Part shown: one piece after another, positions 51,893-60,663 of the stretch
Layout: every line of letters starts with the position of its first letter
How positions within the stretch are numbered: position 1 is the first letter of the stretch
Assembly: GCF_016756535.1 (NCBI RefSeq)
Contig: NZ_AP023247.1
Coordinates: forward strand, 2,976,501 to 3,040,500
DNA: 64,000 nt
Direction: 5' to 3'
Origin: Mesorhizobium sp. 131-2-1
GTDB lineage: Bacteria; Pseudomonadota; Alphaproteobacteria; Rhizobiales; Rhizobiaceae
Position numbers and translations under genes: made by a program
Notes under the pieces: generated by a model
Databases searched by the model: none
Seen by the model: only the letters and a program-made list of their open reading frames with translations
What the model was told of the DNA's origin: nothing

Positions 51893-52507
51893 GTGACGAC
51901 GGTCTTCGATGAACTGCTCGACCGCTTCCAGGCCCATCTCAGGGCCGTGGATAGCGCTCTGGTTGGCGACGTCGTCGCCCGCATCGATTGGCACATGCCG
52001 GCGCGGCCGCTGCAGCCGCACCCGCTCGCCTGCCTGCGCCATCTCGACCGCATCGCCGAACTTTCACCGCCGGACATCCGGCCGCTTTCGCGGTTCGTGG
52101 CGGAGCATCGCGGCGATCTGCGCTGGGGCCAGACCTACAGCGTCTCGGATTTCGGACAGGCGTTCCTGGACAATTACGGCTGGCTGGAGGTTTTCGGCAC
52201 GCGCGGCCATTTCGTCAATGACGAGATTGCGGCCGGCCTGTTGATCCTCGGGCCCGGGATCGTCTATCCCGACCACCATCACATTGCCGAGGAGATCTAC
52301 ATTCCGCTCACCGGCGGCACGGAATGGCACAAGGGCGAAAGCGGATTTCATGTTCGCGGGGCCGGCGAGGTGATCCACCATCCTTCGAACGTCAGCCATG
52401 CCATGCGAACGGGCCAGGAGCCGCTGCTCGCGCTCTACATCTGGCGTGGCGGGCCGCTGGCGCAGAAGTCGACCATCCCCGGCACCGTCGCGCAGGGCAG
52501 GGGCTGA
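51893..52507 (+). CDS. Cupin of the DMSP lyase family (DddQ/DddL-like)
   Basis: The protein is 204 residues from GTG 51893, which has GGAG six bases upstream; ATG 51869 lacks a site. The C-terminal cupin has metal ligands His128-130 (HHH), Glu134 (AEEIY) and His169 (NVSHAMRTG), with Tyr125 and Tyr136 placed as in DMSP lyase cupins. The N-terminal half is helical, as in DddQ. The family splits DMSP to DMS and acrylate, but many soil members are untested. The stop overlaps the cobQ start by 1 bp (TGATG), so they are coupled. Confidence 0.65.
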   Translation: MTTVFDELLDRFQAHLRAVDSALVGDVVARIDWHMPARPLQPHPLACLRHLDRIAELSPPDIRPLSRFVAEHRGDLRWGQTYSVSDFGQAFLDNYGWLEVFGTRGHFVNDEIAAGLLILGPGIVYPDHHHIAEEIYIPLTGGTEWHKGESGFHVRGAGEVIHHPSNVSHAMRTGQEPLLALYIWRGGPLAQKSTIPGTVAQGRG

Positions 52508-53985
52508 TGGCTGCCAGGGCGATCATGCTGCAAGGCACCGGCTCCGATGTCGGGAAAAGCGTGCTGGTTGCGGGGCTCTGCCGCGCGGCGAAGAAGCGCG
52601 GGCTGAAGGTGCGGCCGTTCAAGCCGCAGAACATGTCGAACAATGCCGCCGTCGCTGAGATTCCGGGCGACAACAAGGCCGGCGGCGGCGAGATCGGCCG
52701 CGCGCAATGGCTGCAGGCGATCGCCTGCGGCGTGACGCCGACCGTCCATATGAATCCGGTGCTGCTCAAGCCGCAGAGCGATGTCGGCTCGCAAGTGGTG
52801 GTGCAGGGCAAGGTGTTCGGCGAGGCGCGGGCGCGCGACTACCAGGCGATGAAAGGCCGGCTGATGGACGCCGTGCTGGATTCCTGGGCGAAGGTCGGCG
52901 AGGGCGCTGATCTTGTCATCGTCGAAGGCGCGGGCTCGCCGGCCGAGATCAATCTCAGGAGCCGCGACATCGCCAATATGGGGTTTGCGACACGCGCTGG
53001 GGTGCCGGTGGTGCTGGTCGGCGACATCGATCGCGGCGGCGTCATCGCTTCCGTCGCGGGCACGCATCTGATCCTGCCGGAAGAGGACCGGCGCATGATC
53101 GTCGGCTACCTCATCAACAAGTTCCGCGGCGATGTCTCGCTGTTCGAGGACGGTATCAAGTCGATCGAAAAGTTCACCGGCTGGCCTTGCTTCGGTGTCG
53201 TGCCGTGGCTGAAGGCGGCGGCGAGGTTGCCGTCGGAGGATTCGGTCGTGCTTGAGCGGCTGGCATCCGGCGAGAAGCGGGCGCTGAAAGTGGCGGTGCC
53301 TATGCTGTCGCGCATCGCCAATTTCGACGATCTCGACCCGCTGAAGGCTGAACCGCAGGTCGAGGTGGTGTTCGTGCCGCCCGGAAAGCCGCTACCCGCC
53401 GATGCCGGGCTGGTAATCATTCCCGGCTCGAAGTCGACGATCGGCGATCTCTTAAAATTCCGCGACAATGGCTGGGATCGCGATCTCCTTGCCCATCGCA
53501 AACGCGGCGGCCATGTCGTCGGCATCTGCGGTGGGTTCCAGATGCTCGGCCGCAAGGTCAGCGATCCAGCCGGCATAGAGGGCAGCGTCACCGAGGCTGA
53601 AGGGCTCGGCCTGCTCGACATCGAGACGGTGATGGAGCCGGAAAAGACGGTGCGCAACGTCAGCGCCCGCTCCGTGCAGTTCGACCTGCCGCTCGAGGGC
53701 TACGAGATCCATCTCGGCCGCACCACCGGTCCGGACATGGCGCGGCCATCCGCCATCATCAACGGCATCGATGACGGCGCCATCTCCGCCGACGGCAAGG
53801 TGGTCGGCACCTATCTGCACGGGCTGTTTTCCGCCGACGCCTTCCGGGCAAGGTTCCTGGAAAGCCTGGGCGTCAAGGGCGGCGGCATCGATTATCGCGC
53901 CAACGTCGAGCGGGCACTGGATGAGGTCGCGGCCGAGCTGGAGAGCCATCTCGACTGTGATGCGATTTTCGGGCTGGCGCGTTGA
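52507..53985 (+). CDS. cobQ: Cobyric acid synthase
   Basis: The 492-residue protein has the N-terminal ATP-binding motif LQGTGSDVGKSVL, KPQNMSNNAAV (about 40) and VEGAGSPAEINL (about 140). The C-terminal class I glutaminase has Cys in GICGGFQMLG (about 341) and His in TYLHGLF (about 437). It amidates adenosylcobyrinic acid a,c-diamide in cobalamin synthesis. The ATG overlaps the stop of the DMSP-lyase-family gene. Cobalamin supply fits the corrinoid-dependent methyl-transfer genes in the window, though other cob genes are not here. Confidence 0.92.
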   Translation: MAARAIMLQGTGSDVGKSVLVAGLCRAAKKRGLKVRPFKPQNMSNNAAVAEIPGDNKAGGGEIGRAQWLQAIACGVTPTVHMNPVLLKPQSDVGSQVVVQGKVFGEARARDYQAMKGRLMDAVLDSWAKVGEGADLVIVEGAGSPAEINLRSRDIANMGFATRAGVPVVLVGDIDRGGVIASVAGTHLILPEEDRRMIVGYLINKFRGDVSLFEDGIKSIEKFTGWPCFGVVPWLKAAARLPSEDSVVLERLASGEKRALKVAVPMLSRIANFDDLDPLKAEPQVEVVFVPPGKPLPADAGLVIIPGSKSTIGDLLKFRDNGWDRDLLAHRKRGGHVVGICGGFQMLGRKVSDPAGIEGSVTEAEGLGLLDIETVMEPEKTVRNVSARSVQFDLPLEGYEIHLGRTTGPDMARPSAIINGIDDGAISADGKVVGTYLHGLFSADAFRARFLESLGVKGGGIDYRANVERALDEVAAELESHLDCDAIFGLAR

Positions 53986-53989
53986 TATT

Positions 53990-54116
53990 CAGGTGAGGCC
54001 GGCCTGCAACTGCCGCCTTCCTGCGCTGCGCTTCCGATGCTCACGTACTTTAAGTACGCTCCGCTTCGGTTCTCGGAAGTCGCCATTTTCGGCACGGCCT
54101 GATCTGAATCTCAACA
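53990..54116. repeat. Dispersed palindromic repeat, long form
   Basis: The element begins CAGGTGAGGCCGGCCTG and ends GGCCTGATCTGAATCTCAACA; its outer ~15 bp are inverted repeats of each other with two mismatches. Inside lies ACGTACTTTAAGTACG, a second palindrome. A short version lacking the middle lies at 27441-27472. It fills the gap between cobQ and the VOC gene. Confidence 0.7.
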
Positions 54117-54130
54117 CGCCTCAGGCTGGC

Positions 54131-54550
54131 TCATGCCTTCTCACCAGCCTTCGGCCAATAGGTGCCGAAGGACCAGACATTGCCTTCGGGGTCGCCGCAG
54201 ATGAATTCGCGGCTGCCATAGTCGCGGTCGGTGAGGTCCTGCAGGATCGTGGCGCCGGCCTTCTTTGCCCTGGCGCAGGCGGCGTCGGCGTCATCCACCG
54301 CGACATAGATCGACTTGCCGCCGCCGGAGCCTGGCGCGCCGACCATCTTGCCGTAATCGTCCTCGCGCGCGGTGCCCAGCATGATCATCGAGGCGCCGAA
54401 GACGAGTTCGGCGTGGTGCACGACATCGCCATCGCCATAACGGGCGCGGACAGTGAAGCCGAAGGCGTCGCAGAGCCAGTCGATCATCTTCGCGGCGTTC
54501 TTGTAACGCAGGGCAGGGTAGAGACGGGGTGCTTCGGTTGCGCTGGACAT
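54131..54550 (-). CDS. VOC (glyoxalase/bleomycin-resistance fold) protein
   Basis: The 139-residue protein has two beta-alpha-beta-beta-beta modules: YPALRYKNAAKMIDWLCDAFGF near the start and DPEGNVWSFGTYWP at the end. That is the PhnB-like VOC type. ATG 54550 has GGAG six bases upstream. It is downstream of an AraC regulator on the same strand. The substrate is unknown; detoxification of an electrophile is a usual role for the fold. Confidence 0.75.
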   Translation of the reverse strand: MSSATEAPRLYPALRYKNAAKMIDWLCDAFGFTVRARYGDGDVVHHAELVFGASMIMLGTAREDDYGKMVGAPGSGGGKSIYVAVDDADAACARAKKAGATILQDLTDRDYGSREFICGDPEGNVWSFGTYWPKAGEKA

Positions 54551-54641
54551 GACGGTCTCCTTCATGGGTTGCTCGATAACCCAGTCTCGGCGAAGGCCGC
54601 TCCGGCGTCTTGAAGAAATGTTACCTTGGCAGAGAAAGAGC

Positions 54642-55475
54642 CTACGCCGGCACGGCCAGCGCGGTCGGCGGTTCACCGGCAAACTGACGGAATTCGCGCG
54701 CCAGATGCGCCTGATCGGCATAGCCGCAATCGGCGGCGATGCCGGCCCAGTCACCGGCCTCCTGTCTCGACAGGCTGAGCGCGCGGTTGAAGCGTACGAT
54801 GCGCGACAGCGTTTTCGGCCCGATGCCGATCGCGTCGGAAAATTTCGCCGCGAGATGCTTGCGGCTCCAGCCGAGCTCGTCGGCAAGCACCGAGATCCGC
54901 GTGCATCCGCCAGAACCGATGACTTCCCGGTAGGCCCAAGCGACCTCGGCCGACATCCGCTTCGCCTCTGCCAGGCGGCCGGCGACGAAGCCTTCGGCGA
55001 TGGCGAAGCGCGCACTCCAATCCCTTGCCTCGCCAAGCCGTTCGCGCAGCGCAATGCCTTCGAGGCCGAGCACATCATCGATCCCGACCATGCGGTCGGT
55101 CAGTTCGCTCATCGGCAGGCCAAAGAAGCGGCGGGCGCCGAGCGGGGTGAAATTGATCTGCACGCAGCAGGCGCCGCCGAAGGATTCGATCACTACCGGG
55201 CCGGCATAGAGGCCGGCGGCAAAGCTGGCAAAGCGGTCATTGTCGCCGGGATCGCGCCCAAGCCCGATGGCGAAGGGTTCGGCGAAGCTGATGACCAGCG
55301 GCACGGTCAGCGAGGCATATTCGACGTTGCGGGAGCGGACTGGCAGCATCTCGCGATAGCCGCATATGTCGGTGATTGCGTCCGCAAGCCACGGGCCAGG
55401 CACTCGCCGCACCATCTCGAACCTTCCGGTTTCGGAAGGGTCCCGTTCATGATGGCGCTCTGTCTCAGTCGACAT
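54642..55475 (-). CDS. AraC family transcriptional regulator
   Basis: The 277-residue protein has a DUF6597-like N-terminal sensor (about 15-165) and a C-terminal AraC double helix-turn-helix (about 185-275, with LADELGWSRKHLAAKF and AAIDCGYADQAHLAREFRQFAG-like text). It precedes the VOC gene, which it probably controls. It is another possible candidate for the GTCGC repeats, but less likely than the GlxA/GbdR-type protein. ATG 55475 was chosen as the start of conserved sequence. Confidence 0.8.
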   Translation of the reverse strand: MSTETERHHERDPSETGRFEMVRRVPGPWLADAITDICGYREMLPVRSRNVEYASLTVPLVISFAEPFAIGLGRDPGDNDRFASFAAGLYAGPVVIESFGGACCVQINFTPLGARRFFGLPMSELTDRMVGIDDVLGLEGIALRERLGEARDWSARFAIAEGFVAGRLAEAKRMSAEVAWAYREVIGSGGCTRISVLADELGWSRKHLAAKFSDAIGIGPKTLSRIVRFNRALSLSRQEAGDWAGIAADCGYADQAHLAREFRQFAGEPPTALAVPA

Positions 55476-55522
55476 GGGCAATCCTCGCCCGCCAAATCTA
55501 GCAGACCACATCCCGAAATCAA

Positions 55523-55549
55523 AAGCGCCCGGCTTGTGGCCGGGCGCTT
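55523..55549 (-). terminator. Rho-independent terminator
   Basis: AAGCGCCCGG (55523-55532) and CCGGGCGCTT (55540-55549) form a 10-bp stem with a 7-base loop, followed on the minus strand by TTTT. It ends the small membrane-protein gene. Confidence 0.85.
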
Positions 55550-55572
55550 CGGTTACCTGAGATCTGAATGTG

Positions 55573-55743
55573 CTAGGCGCCGCGCATCATGCAGCCGGCG
55601 GCAAGCACGATGTAGCCGATGAGAACAATCCACACTGCGGCAAGAGGAATGAACGCAAGAACGCCAAGAGCGGCGAGAACGCCGATGATGGCGATGACAA
55701 GGGATATGATGAAAATAAGCTGAGTAGGCGCACTGAGATTCAT
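55573..55743 (-). CDS. Small membrane protein of 56 residues
   Basis: The product starts MNLSAPTQLIFIISLVI and is almost entirely hydrophobic, with two membrane helices (about 7-28 and 33-52) and Cys-Met-Met near the end. GGAG precedes ATG 55743. A clear terminator follows. The family is not recognised; such proteins are common as unknown inner-membrane peptides. Confidence 0.65.
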   Translation of the reverse strand: MNLSAPTQLIFIISLVIAIIGVLAALGVLAFIPLAAVWIVLIGYIVLAAGCMMRGA

Positions 55744-55794
55744 GTGTGGCTCCTCCAACATGATTCGTACGCCGGCATTGTATCAGTGGGACCG

Positions 55795-56580
55795 TCACAC
55801 ACCAATGAGCAGGCGTAACGGGTTCGCCGGGTCGGCCAGAAGCTTCACCGCCAGGGCAACGCAGACGACAACCAGCAGCGGCTTGATCAGCCTCGCGCCG
55901 ATGCGGATGGCAAGGCTGGCGCCGAGGCGCGCGCCGAGGAACTGGGCAACGCCCATCATCAGGCCGATCTTCCAATACACGACGCCGACGGCGGCGAAGA
56001 CAGCGAAGCCGCCAATGTTGGAGGCGAAGTTGAGCAGCTTGGTGTGCGCGGTCGCCTTGAGCACGCCGTAGCCGGCAAGGCTGACGAAGGCCAGCATGTA
56101 GAAGGAGCCGGCACCAGGCCCGAACAGGCCGTCATAGAAGCCGACAAGAGGTGGAATGACCAGTCCGAACAGGAAGGACGACATGCGCTCGGCGCGGTCG
56201 ACATCGTTCATGTTGGGTTTGAGCGCGAAATAGAGCGCGATGGCGATCAAAAGCACTGGCAGCAAGGCGCGTAGAAAATCACCGGGCACGATTGTAGCCA
56301 GCAAGGCGCCGACGGCGCTGCCGACCAGGGCCAGCAGTGCGGAAGGCAATTGCCGGCTAAGGTCGACTTGGCCGTTCGCGGCATAGTGGATGGTGGCCGA
56401 GCCGGAGCCGAACATGCCTTGCAGCTTGTTGGTGCCGAGCGCGGCGGTCGGCGAGAAGCCGGCCAGCAGAAGCGCGGGAATGGTGATCAGGCCGCCGCCG
56501 CCGGCTATCGAATCGACGAAGCCGGCAGCGAAGGCGGCGAAGGCAAGCACGGCAAAAGTGTGGACACTGAGATCGATCAT
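55795..56580 (-). CDS. TSUP/TauE family anion permease
   Basis: The 261-residue protein has eight membrane segments and the TSUP motif FVDSIAGGGGLITIPALL near residue 22, with a matching GFYDGLFGPGAGSF repeat near 150. The family moves sulfite, sulfonates or other organosulfur anions. Linking it to DMSP or taurine use is tempting but not supported by position. The start ATG 56580 begins the first helix. Confidence 0.85.
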   Translation of the reverse strand: MIDLSVHTFAVLAFAAFAAGFVDSIAGGGGLITIPALLLAGFSPTAALGTNKLQGMFGSGSATIHYAANGQVDLSRQLPSALLALVGSAVGALLATIVPGDFLRALLPVLLIAIALYFALKPNMNDVDRAERMSSFLFGLVIPPLVGFYDGLFGPGAGSFYMLAFVSLAGYGVLKATAHTKLLNFASNIGGFAVFAAVGVVYWKIGLMMGVAQFLGARLGASLAIRIGARLIKPLLVVVCVALAVKLLADPANPLRLLIGV

Positions 56581-56698
56581 CGACGTTGTGGGTCTTGCGG
56601 CGAGAGAATATGTGGGCTTCGACCACGGCCACCCCGTTTGCGCAAGACCGATTCCGCGCTACCTATCTCGGATGAATGCAAAGGGGAGGCCGAAGGCA

Positions 56699-57124
56699 AT
56701 GGCATTGCTCGACCAGATACGCTCGATCTTCGATGGCGACCCCGGCGTGCGCAAGGTCGCTGACGATCCGGTTCTGTCGGCGGAACTGTTGATGCTGTTC
56801 CGCATGATCCTCGCCGACGGATCCGTCTCGGAGAGCGAGATGGTCGCCTTCCGGCGCATCTGCAAGGAGGCGTTCGGCATTCCCGAGACGAGCATCGACA
56901 GCGTCATCGAATATCTCAACGACTTCGGCTACGAGACCAACGGTTCGCAGGCCATCGCGCTGTTCCGTGACCTCGACGTCGAGCGGCGCAAGTTGCTCGC
57001 CCAACACATGGCCGAGATCGCCAAGGCCGATTCGAAGCTGGCCGAGAATGAGGTCAGGCTCCTGCGGCGCACGCTCGACCTGCTCGACATCAGCCCGGTC
57101 GACGTGGTGAAGCCGCAGGACTAG
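56699..57124 (+). CDS. TerB family tellurite-resistance-like protein
   Basis: The 141-residue protein is helical, with ADDPVLSAELLMLFRMILADGSVSESE split by description and HMAEIAKADSKLAENEVRLL. This is the TerB pattern of paired acidic helices that bind metal ions. GGAGG lies 10 bases above ATG 56699. Stand-alone TerB proteins are common in Rhizobiales and their role is not settled. It has no Ter operon neighbours. Confidence 0.75.
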   Translation: MALLDQIRSIFDGDPGVRKVADDPVLSAELLMLFRMILADGSVSESEMVAFRRICKEAFGIPETSIDSVIEYLNDFGYETNGSQAIALFRDLDVERRKLLAQHMAEIAKADSKLAENEVRLLRRTLDLLDISPVDVVKPQD

Positions 57125-57157
57125 GCGGTTTCGATGGCAGCCGGTGAGCCTGGCTGC

Positions 57158-58780
57158 CTATCCTTGTTCCTGTAATTTCCGCGCGATCGCCCGGTGCAGA
57201 TCGGGCGCGCCTCTTACCAGTGCCTTGGCCGCCTCGGACTGTGGACGATCGAGCACTGTGCCGGTCTGGCCGCGCTCCACGATCCTGCCTTCGTGCATGA
57301 CCAGCACCTCGTCGGTGATGGCGCGGGCGACGGTCAGGTCATGAGTTATGAACAGGTAGGCGACGCCGAGCTTCTGGTTGAGCTCGGCGAACAGGTCGAG
57401 GATCTGGGCGCGGATCGAGACGTCGAGCGCCGAGACCGGCTCGTCGGCGACGACCAGCTTGGGGCGCGTGATGATGGCGCGCGCGATCGACAGGCGCTGC
57501 CGTTGGCCGCCCGAGAATTCATGCGGGTATTTGTCCATGTCGCGCGGCCCGAGGCCAACCTCGTGCAAGGCGTGCGCCACCATCTCGCGCCGCTCGGCAT
57601 TCGTTGGTTTTTTGTCCAGCACATGCAGCGGTTCGGCGACCAGTTTCTCGACCTTCTGGCGCGGGTCGAAGGAGCCGTAGGGATCCTGGAACACGACCTG
57701 CATGTCACGCCGCGCCGGCTTCAGCTCCGCCTCACTCTTGCCGGTGATGGCCTCGCCGCGGAAGTGGATCGTTCCGGCAGTCGCTTTATCCAGCGCCAGG
57801 ATCATGCGGGCGAGCGTGGACTTGCCGCAACCGGAACGCCCGACCAGCGCCACCGACTGGCCCGGCTCTATCGACAGCGAGACGTCGTTGACGGCGCGGA
57901 TGGGGGCGGCACGCGCGAAGAGCGAAGCGCGTCGTCCCGGATAGTCGCGCGTCACGCCCTCGACCTGAAGCAGCGGCTTGGCCGAGCCGGCGACGTGGGT
58001 TCGGGGGCGGGCCGGCACATGCATGGAGGCCTGCGCCAGTTGGCGCGTGTAGGGATGGAGCTGCTCCGACAGCGTGCGCGCCGTGTCGCCGGTCTCCATC
58101 ACCTCGCCGTGACGCAGGATGGTGATGTTGTCGGCCATCTCGGTCACCACGGCGAGGTCGTGCGAGATGAGCAGCAGGCCCATGCGGTTTTCCGCGACGA
58201 GGTCGCGCAGCAAATCGAGGATCTGCGCCTGCAGCACCACGTCGAGCGCCGTGGTCGGCTCGTCGGCGATCAGGAGCTTGGGCTTCAGCGCGCAGGCAAT
58301 CGCGATGACGACGCGCTGGCGCTGGCCGCCGGACAGTTCGTGCGGGTAGCGCGACAGCGGGAATTTCGCCTCGGGCAGGCCGACGCGGTCGAGCATCTTG
58401 CGCGCCCGGTCCTCGGCCTCGGCGCGGCTCGCCTTTGTGTGCCAGCGAATGCCTTCCGCCACCTGCTCGCCGATGGTCTTCACTGGATTGAGCGCCGTCA
58501 TCGGCTCCTGGAACACCATGCCGACGTCGTCGCCGCGCAGCGCGCACATCTGGTCCTCGCTTGCCGCGAGGACGTCGATGCCGTCGAAAGTGATGCGCCC
58601 GCTGGCACGCGCCGCGTAGGGCAGGAGCCGCATCACGGTGAGCGCCGTCATCGACTTGCCGGAACCAGACTCGCCGACCAGCCCCATCACCTCGCCGGTC
58701 GCCACGGCAAGCTCGACCCCCTTCAGGATCGGCGTGTCGCCGATCGCCAGCGACAGGTTCTCGATCTCGAGCAGGCTCAT
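57158..58780 (-). CDS. Oligopeptide/dipeptide ABC transporter, fused double ATPase
   Basis: The 540-residue protein contains two ABC ATPase domains. The first has Walker A GESGSGKS (about 36) and signature LSGGQRQRV (about 155). The second has GRSGCGKST (about 322) and FSGGQRQRL (about 435). Fusions of DppD and DppF type are usual in Rhizobiales. ATG 58780 overlaps the stop of the permease gene by 4 bp. The operon order is binding protein, permease 1, permease 2, ATPase. It drives uptake of peptides or similar solutes. Confidence 0.9.
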   Translation of the reverse strand: MSLLEIENLSLAIGDTPILKGVELAVATGEVMGLVGESGSGKSMTALTVMRLLPYAARASGRITFDGIDVLAASEDQMCALRGDDVGMVFQEPMTALNPVKTIGEQVAEGIRWHTKASRAEAEDRARKMLDRVGLPEAKFPLSRYPHELSGGQRQRVVIAIACALKPKLLIADEPTTALDVVLQAQILDLLRDLVAENRMGLLLISHDLAVVTEMADNITILRHGEVMETGDTARTLSEQLHPYTRQLAQASMHVPARPRTHVAGSAKPLLQVEGVTRDYPGRRASLFARAAPIRAVNDVSLSIEPGQSVALVGRSGCGKSTLARMILALDKATAGTIHFRGEAITGKSEAELKPARRDMQVVFQDPYGSFDPRQKVEKLVAEPLHVLDKKPTNAERREMVAHALHEVGLGPRDMDKYPHEFSGGQRQRLSIARAIITRPKLVVADEPVSALDVSIRAQILDLFAELNQKLGVAYLFITHDLTVARAITDEVLVMHEGRIVERGQTGTVLDRPQSEAAKALVRGAPDLHRAIARKLQEQG

Positions 58781-59646
58781 CGCTGCCGCCGCGATTTGGG
58801 GTCGAGGATGTCGGCGATGCCGTCGCCGAGCAAATTGAGGCCGAGCACGGTGATGACGATCGCCATGCCCGGAAAGATCGCCATCCACGGCGCCACCACC
58901 ATGCGCGTCTGCGCGTCGAACAGCATGCGCCCCCAACTCGGCATCGGTGGCTGCGCGCCGAGGCCGACATAGGAAAGGCCGGCTTCGGCCAGGATGCCCA
59001 ACGCGAACTGGATGGTGCCTTGCACAAGGAGCAGCGTCGCGATGTTGGGCAGGATGTGCTCGATGGTGATCAGCGTTGGCCCCTTGCCGGCGGCGCGCGC
59101 GGCGAGGATGAACTCGCGCGGCCAGATGGCGAGCGCGCCGGCGCGGGCGACGCGCGCGAACACCGGGATATTGAAGATGCCGATGGCGATGATGGCGTTG
59201 ATTGCGCCGGGTCCGAAAATGGCGGTTATCATGATCGCCGAAAGCAGGGCCGGGAAGGCGAAGACGAGGTCGTTCAGCCGCATCAGCGCCTCGTCGGCGA
59301 GGCCGCCGCGCGCAGCGGCAAAGGCGCCGAGCGGCACACCGACACCCATGCCGATGCCGACGGCGACCAGCGCCACGGCGATCGAGTTGCGGGCGCCGAC
59401 CATGATCATCGACAGGATATCGCGGCCGAAATGGTCGGTGCCGAACCAGTGCGCCGATGAGGGCGCCAGCGTCTTGTCCGATATCACCAGCCTGGTGACT
59501 TCGTAGGGCGTCCAGGCATAGGAGAGGATCGCCACCGCCGCCACAAGTGCCGTGATGGCGAAACCGATGAGGAAGGATCGGTTGCGAAACGCCTTGGCCA
59601 GGAGGCTGGCCAAGGTCTCTTCGGGGATGTCGACATGCAGCGTCAT
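58777..59646 (-). CDS. Dipeptide-type ABC transporter permease (DppC-like)
   Basis: The 289-residue protein has six membrane segments. It has the N-terminal HWFGTDHFGRDILSMIMVGAR block of DppC proteins and the EAA loop (GKGPTLITIEHILPNI). ATG 59646 overlaps permease 1 by 4 bp. An apparent 620-residue frame upstream of it is a frame shadow of permease 1 and not a fusion. Confidence 0.9.
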   Translation of the reverse strand: MTLHVDIPEETLASLLAKAFRNRSFLIGFAITALVAAVAILSYAWTPYEVTRLVISDKTLAPSSAHWFGTDHFGRDILSMIMVGARNSIAVALVAVGIGMGVGVPLGAFAAARGGLADEALMRLNDLVFAFPALLSAIMITAIFGPGAINAIIAIGIFNIPVFARVARAGALAIWPREFILAARAAGKGPTLITIEHILPNIATLLLVQGTIQFALGILAEAGLSYVGLGAQPPMPSWGRMLFDAQTRMVVAPWMAIFPGMAIVITVLGLNLLGDGIADILDPKSRRQR

Positions 59647-60590
59647 TGCCGGCTTCTCAGGCGCGGATCGACGACCGCGTAGGAGAGGTCGACCAGGAGG
59701 TTGACGGCGATGACAGCGGCGACCAGCAGCATGACGACGCTTTCGACGACGATCAGGTCGCGCTGGGTGATGGCCTGGAACACCAGCCGTCCGAGGCCGG
59801 GCAGGTAGAACACATTTTCGATGATGATGGTGCCGGCGAGCAGGAAGGCGAATTGCAGGCCGAGAATGGTGAGCACCGGGATCATGGCGTTGCGCAGCGC
59901 GTGCCGCCACAGCACGGCGCGGTAGGGCATGCCCTTGGCGCGGGCGGTGCGGATATAGTCCTCGTTCAGCACCTCGATCAGCGCCGAGCGAGCGACGCGG
60001 GCAAGGATCGCGGCTTGCGGCAGCGCAAGGGCGACCGCTGGCAAAAGCAACGATTTCAGTGCCGGCCAGGCGCCGGCGCCCCAGCCGGGAAAGCCGCCGG
60101 CCGGCACCAGTCGCAGCCAGACGGCGAAGAGATAGATCAGCATCAGCGCGAACCAGAAGTTCGGCACGGCGACGCCAAGCTGGGCGGCGCCCATGGCGAT
60201 AGTGTCGCCGGCTCGTCCGCGCCGGCTGGCGGAAAACAGGCCGACAGGAATGGCGATGGCGGTGGAGAGCGCCAACGCGATCAGCGCCAGCGGCAGCGAA
60301 ACGACGACGCGTTCGCGCACGAGATCGATGACCGGCACCGAATAAGTGTAGGAGCGGCCGAAATCGAGGCTGAGCAACCCGCCCGCCCAATGCAGGTAGC
60401 GCAGGGCCAATGGCGCGTTGAGCCCCATCTGGTTGCGCAGCACCTCGACCTGTTCGGCGCTGGCGTTCATGCCCAGCATCAGTCGCGCGGGGTCGCCGGG
60501 AATGATCTCCAGCACCGCGAACACCACCATCGAGGCCAACACCAGCGTGGCGGCGGCGATGATCAGGCGCTTCAGGAGATAGGCACTCAT
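59643..60590 (-). CDS. Dipeptide-type ABC transporter permease (DppB-like)
   Basis: The 315-residue protein has six membrane segments, IIPGDPARLMLG near residue 40 and the EAA loop (AKGMPYRAVLWRHALRNAMIPV) near 215. That is the DppB layout. ATG 60590 begins MSAYLLKRL. It lies 73 bp after the binding-protein gene with a hairpin in the gap, and overlaps permease 2. Confidence 0.9.
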   Translation of the reverse strand: MSAYLLKRLIIAAATLVLASMVVFAVLEIIPGDPARLMLGMNASAEQVEVLRNQMGLNAPLALRYLHWAGGLLSLDFGRSYTYSVPVIDLVRERVVVSLPLALIALALSTAIAIPVGLFSASRRGRAGDTIAMGAAQLGVAVPNFWFALMLIYLFAVWLRLVPAGGFPGWGAGAWPALKSLLLPAVALALPQAAILARVARSALIEVLNEDYIRTARAKGMPYRAVLWRHALRNAMIPVLTILGLQFAFLLAGTIIIENVFYLPGLGRLVFQAITQRDLIVVESVVMLLVAAVIAVNLLVDLSYAVVDPRLRSRQ

Positions 60591-60616
60591 CGGCACAACC
60601 TGCCGGAAAACCAACG

Positions 60617-60645
60617 GCCCCGGAAGCGGCTTTCGCCACCGGGGC
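60617..60645 (-). terminator. Intercistronic hairpin between binding protein and permease
   Basis: GCCCCGG and CCGGGGC are perfect 7-bp arms around a 15-base loop that itself pairs (GGC-GAAA-GCC). It has no T run. A stem like this after a binding-protein gene usually protects its mRNA and lets it be made in excess of the permeases. Confidence 0.6.
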
Positions 60646-60663
60646 TGTGCATTTCCGCCGGGA

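Noticed and set aside
54131..55078. A longer VOC protein with an N-terminal extension
   Set aside because: The extension is a shadow of the AraC gene; GGAG and ATG at 54550 give a normal VOC length.
58777..60639. A 620-residue apparent double permease
   Set aside because: Its first half is an out-of-frame reading of permease 1; the real genes overlap by ATGA at 59643-59646.
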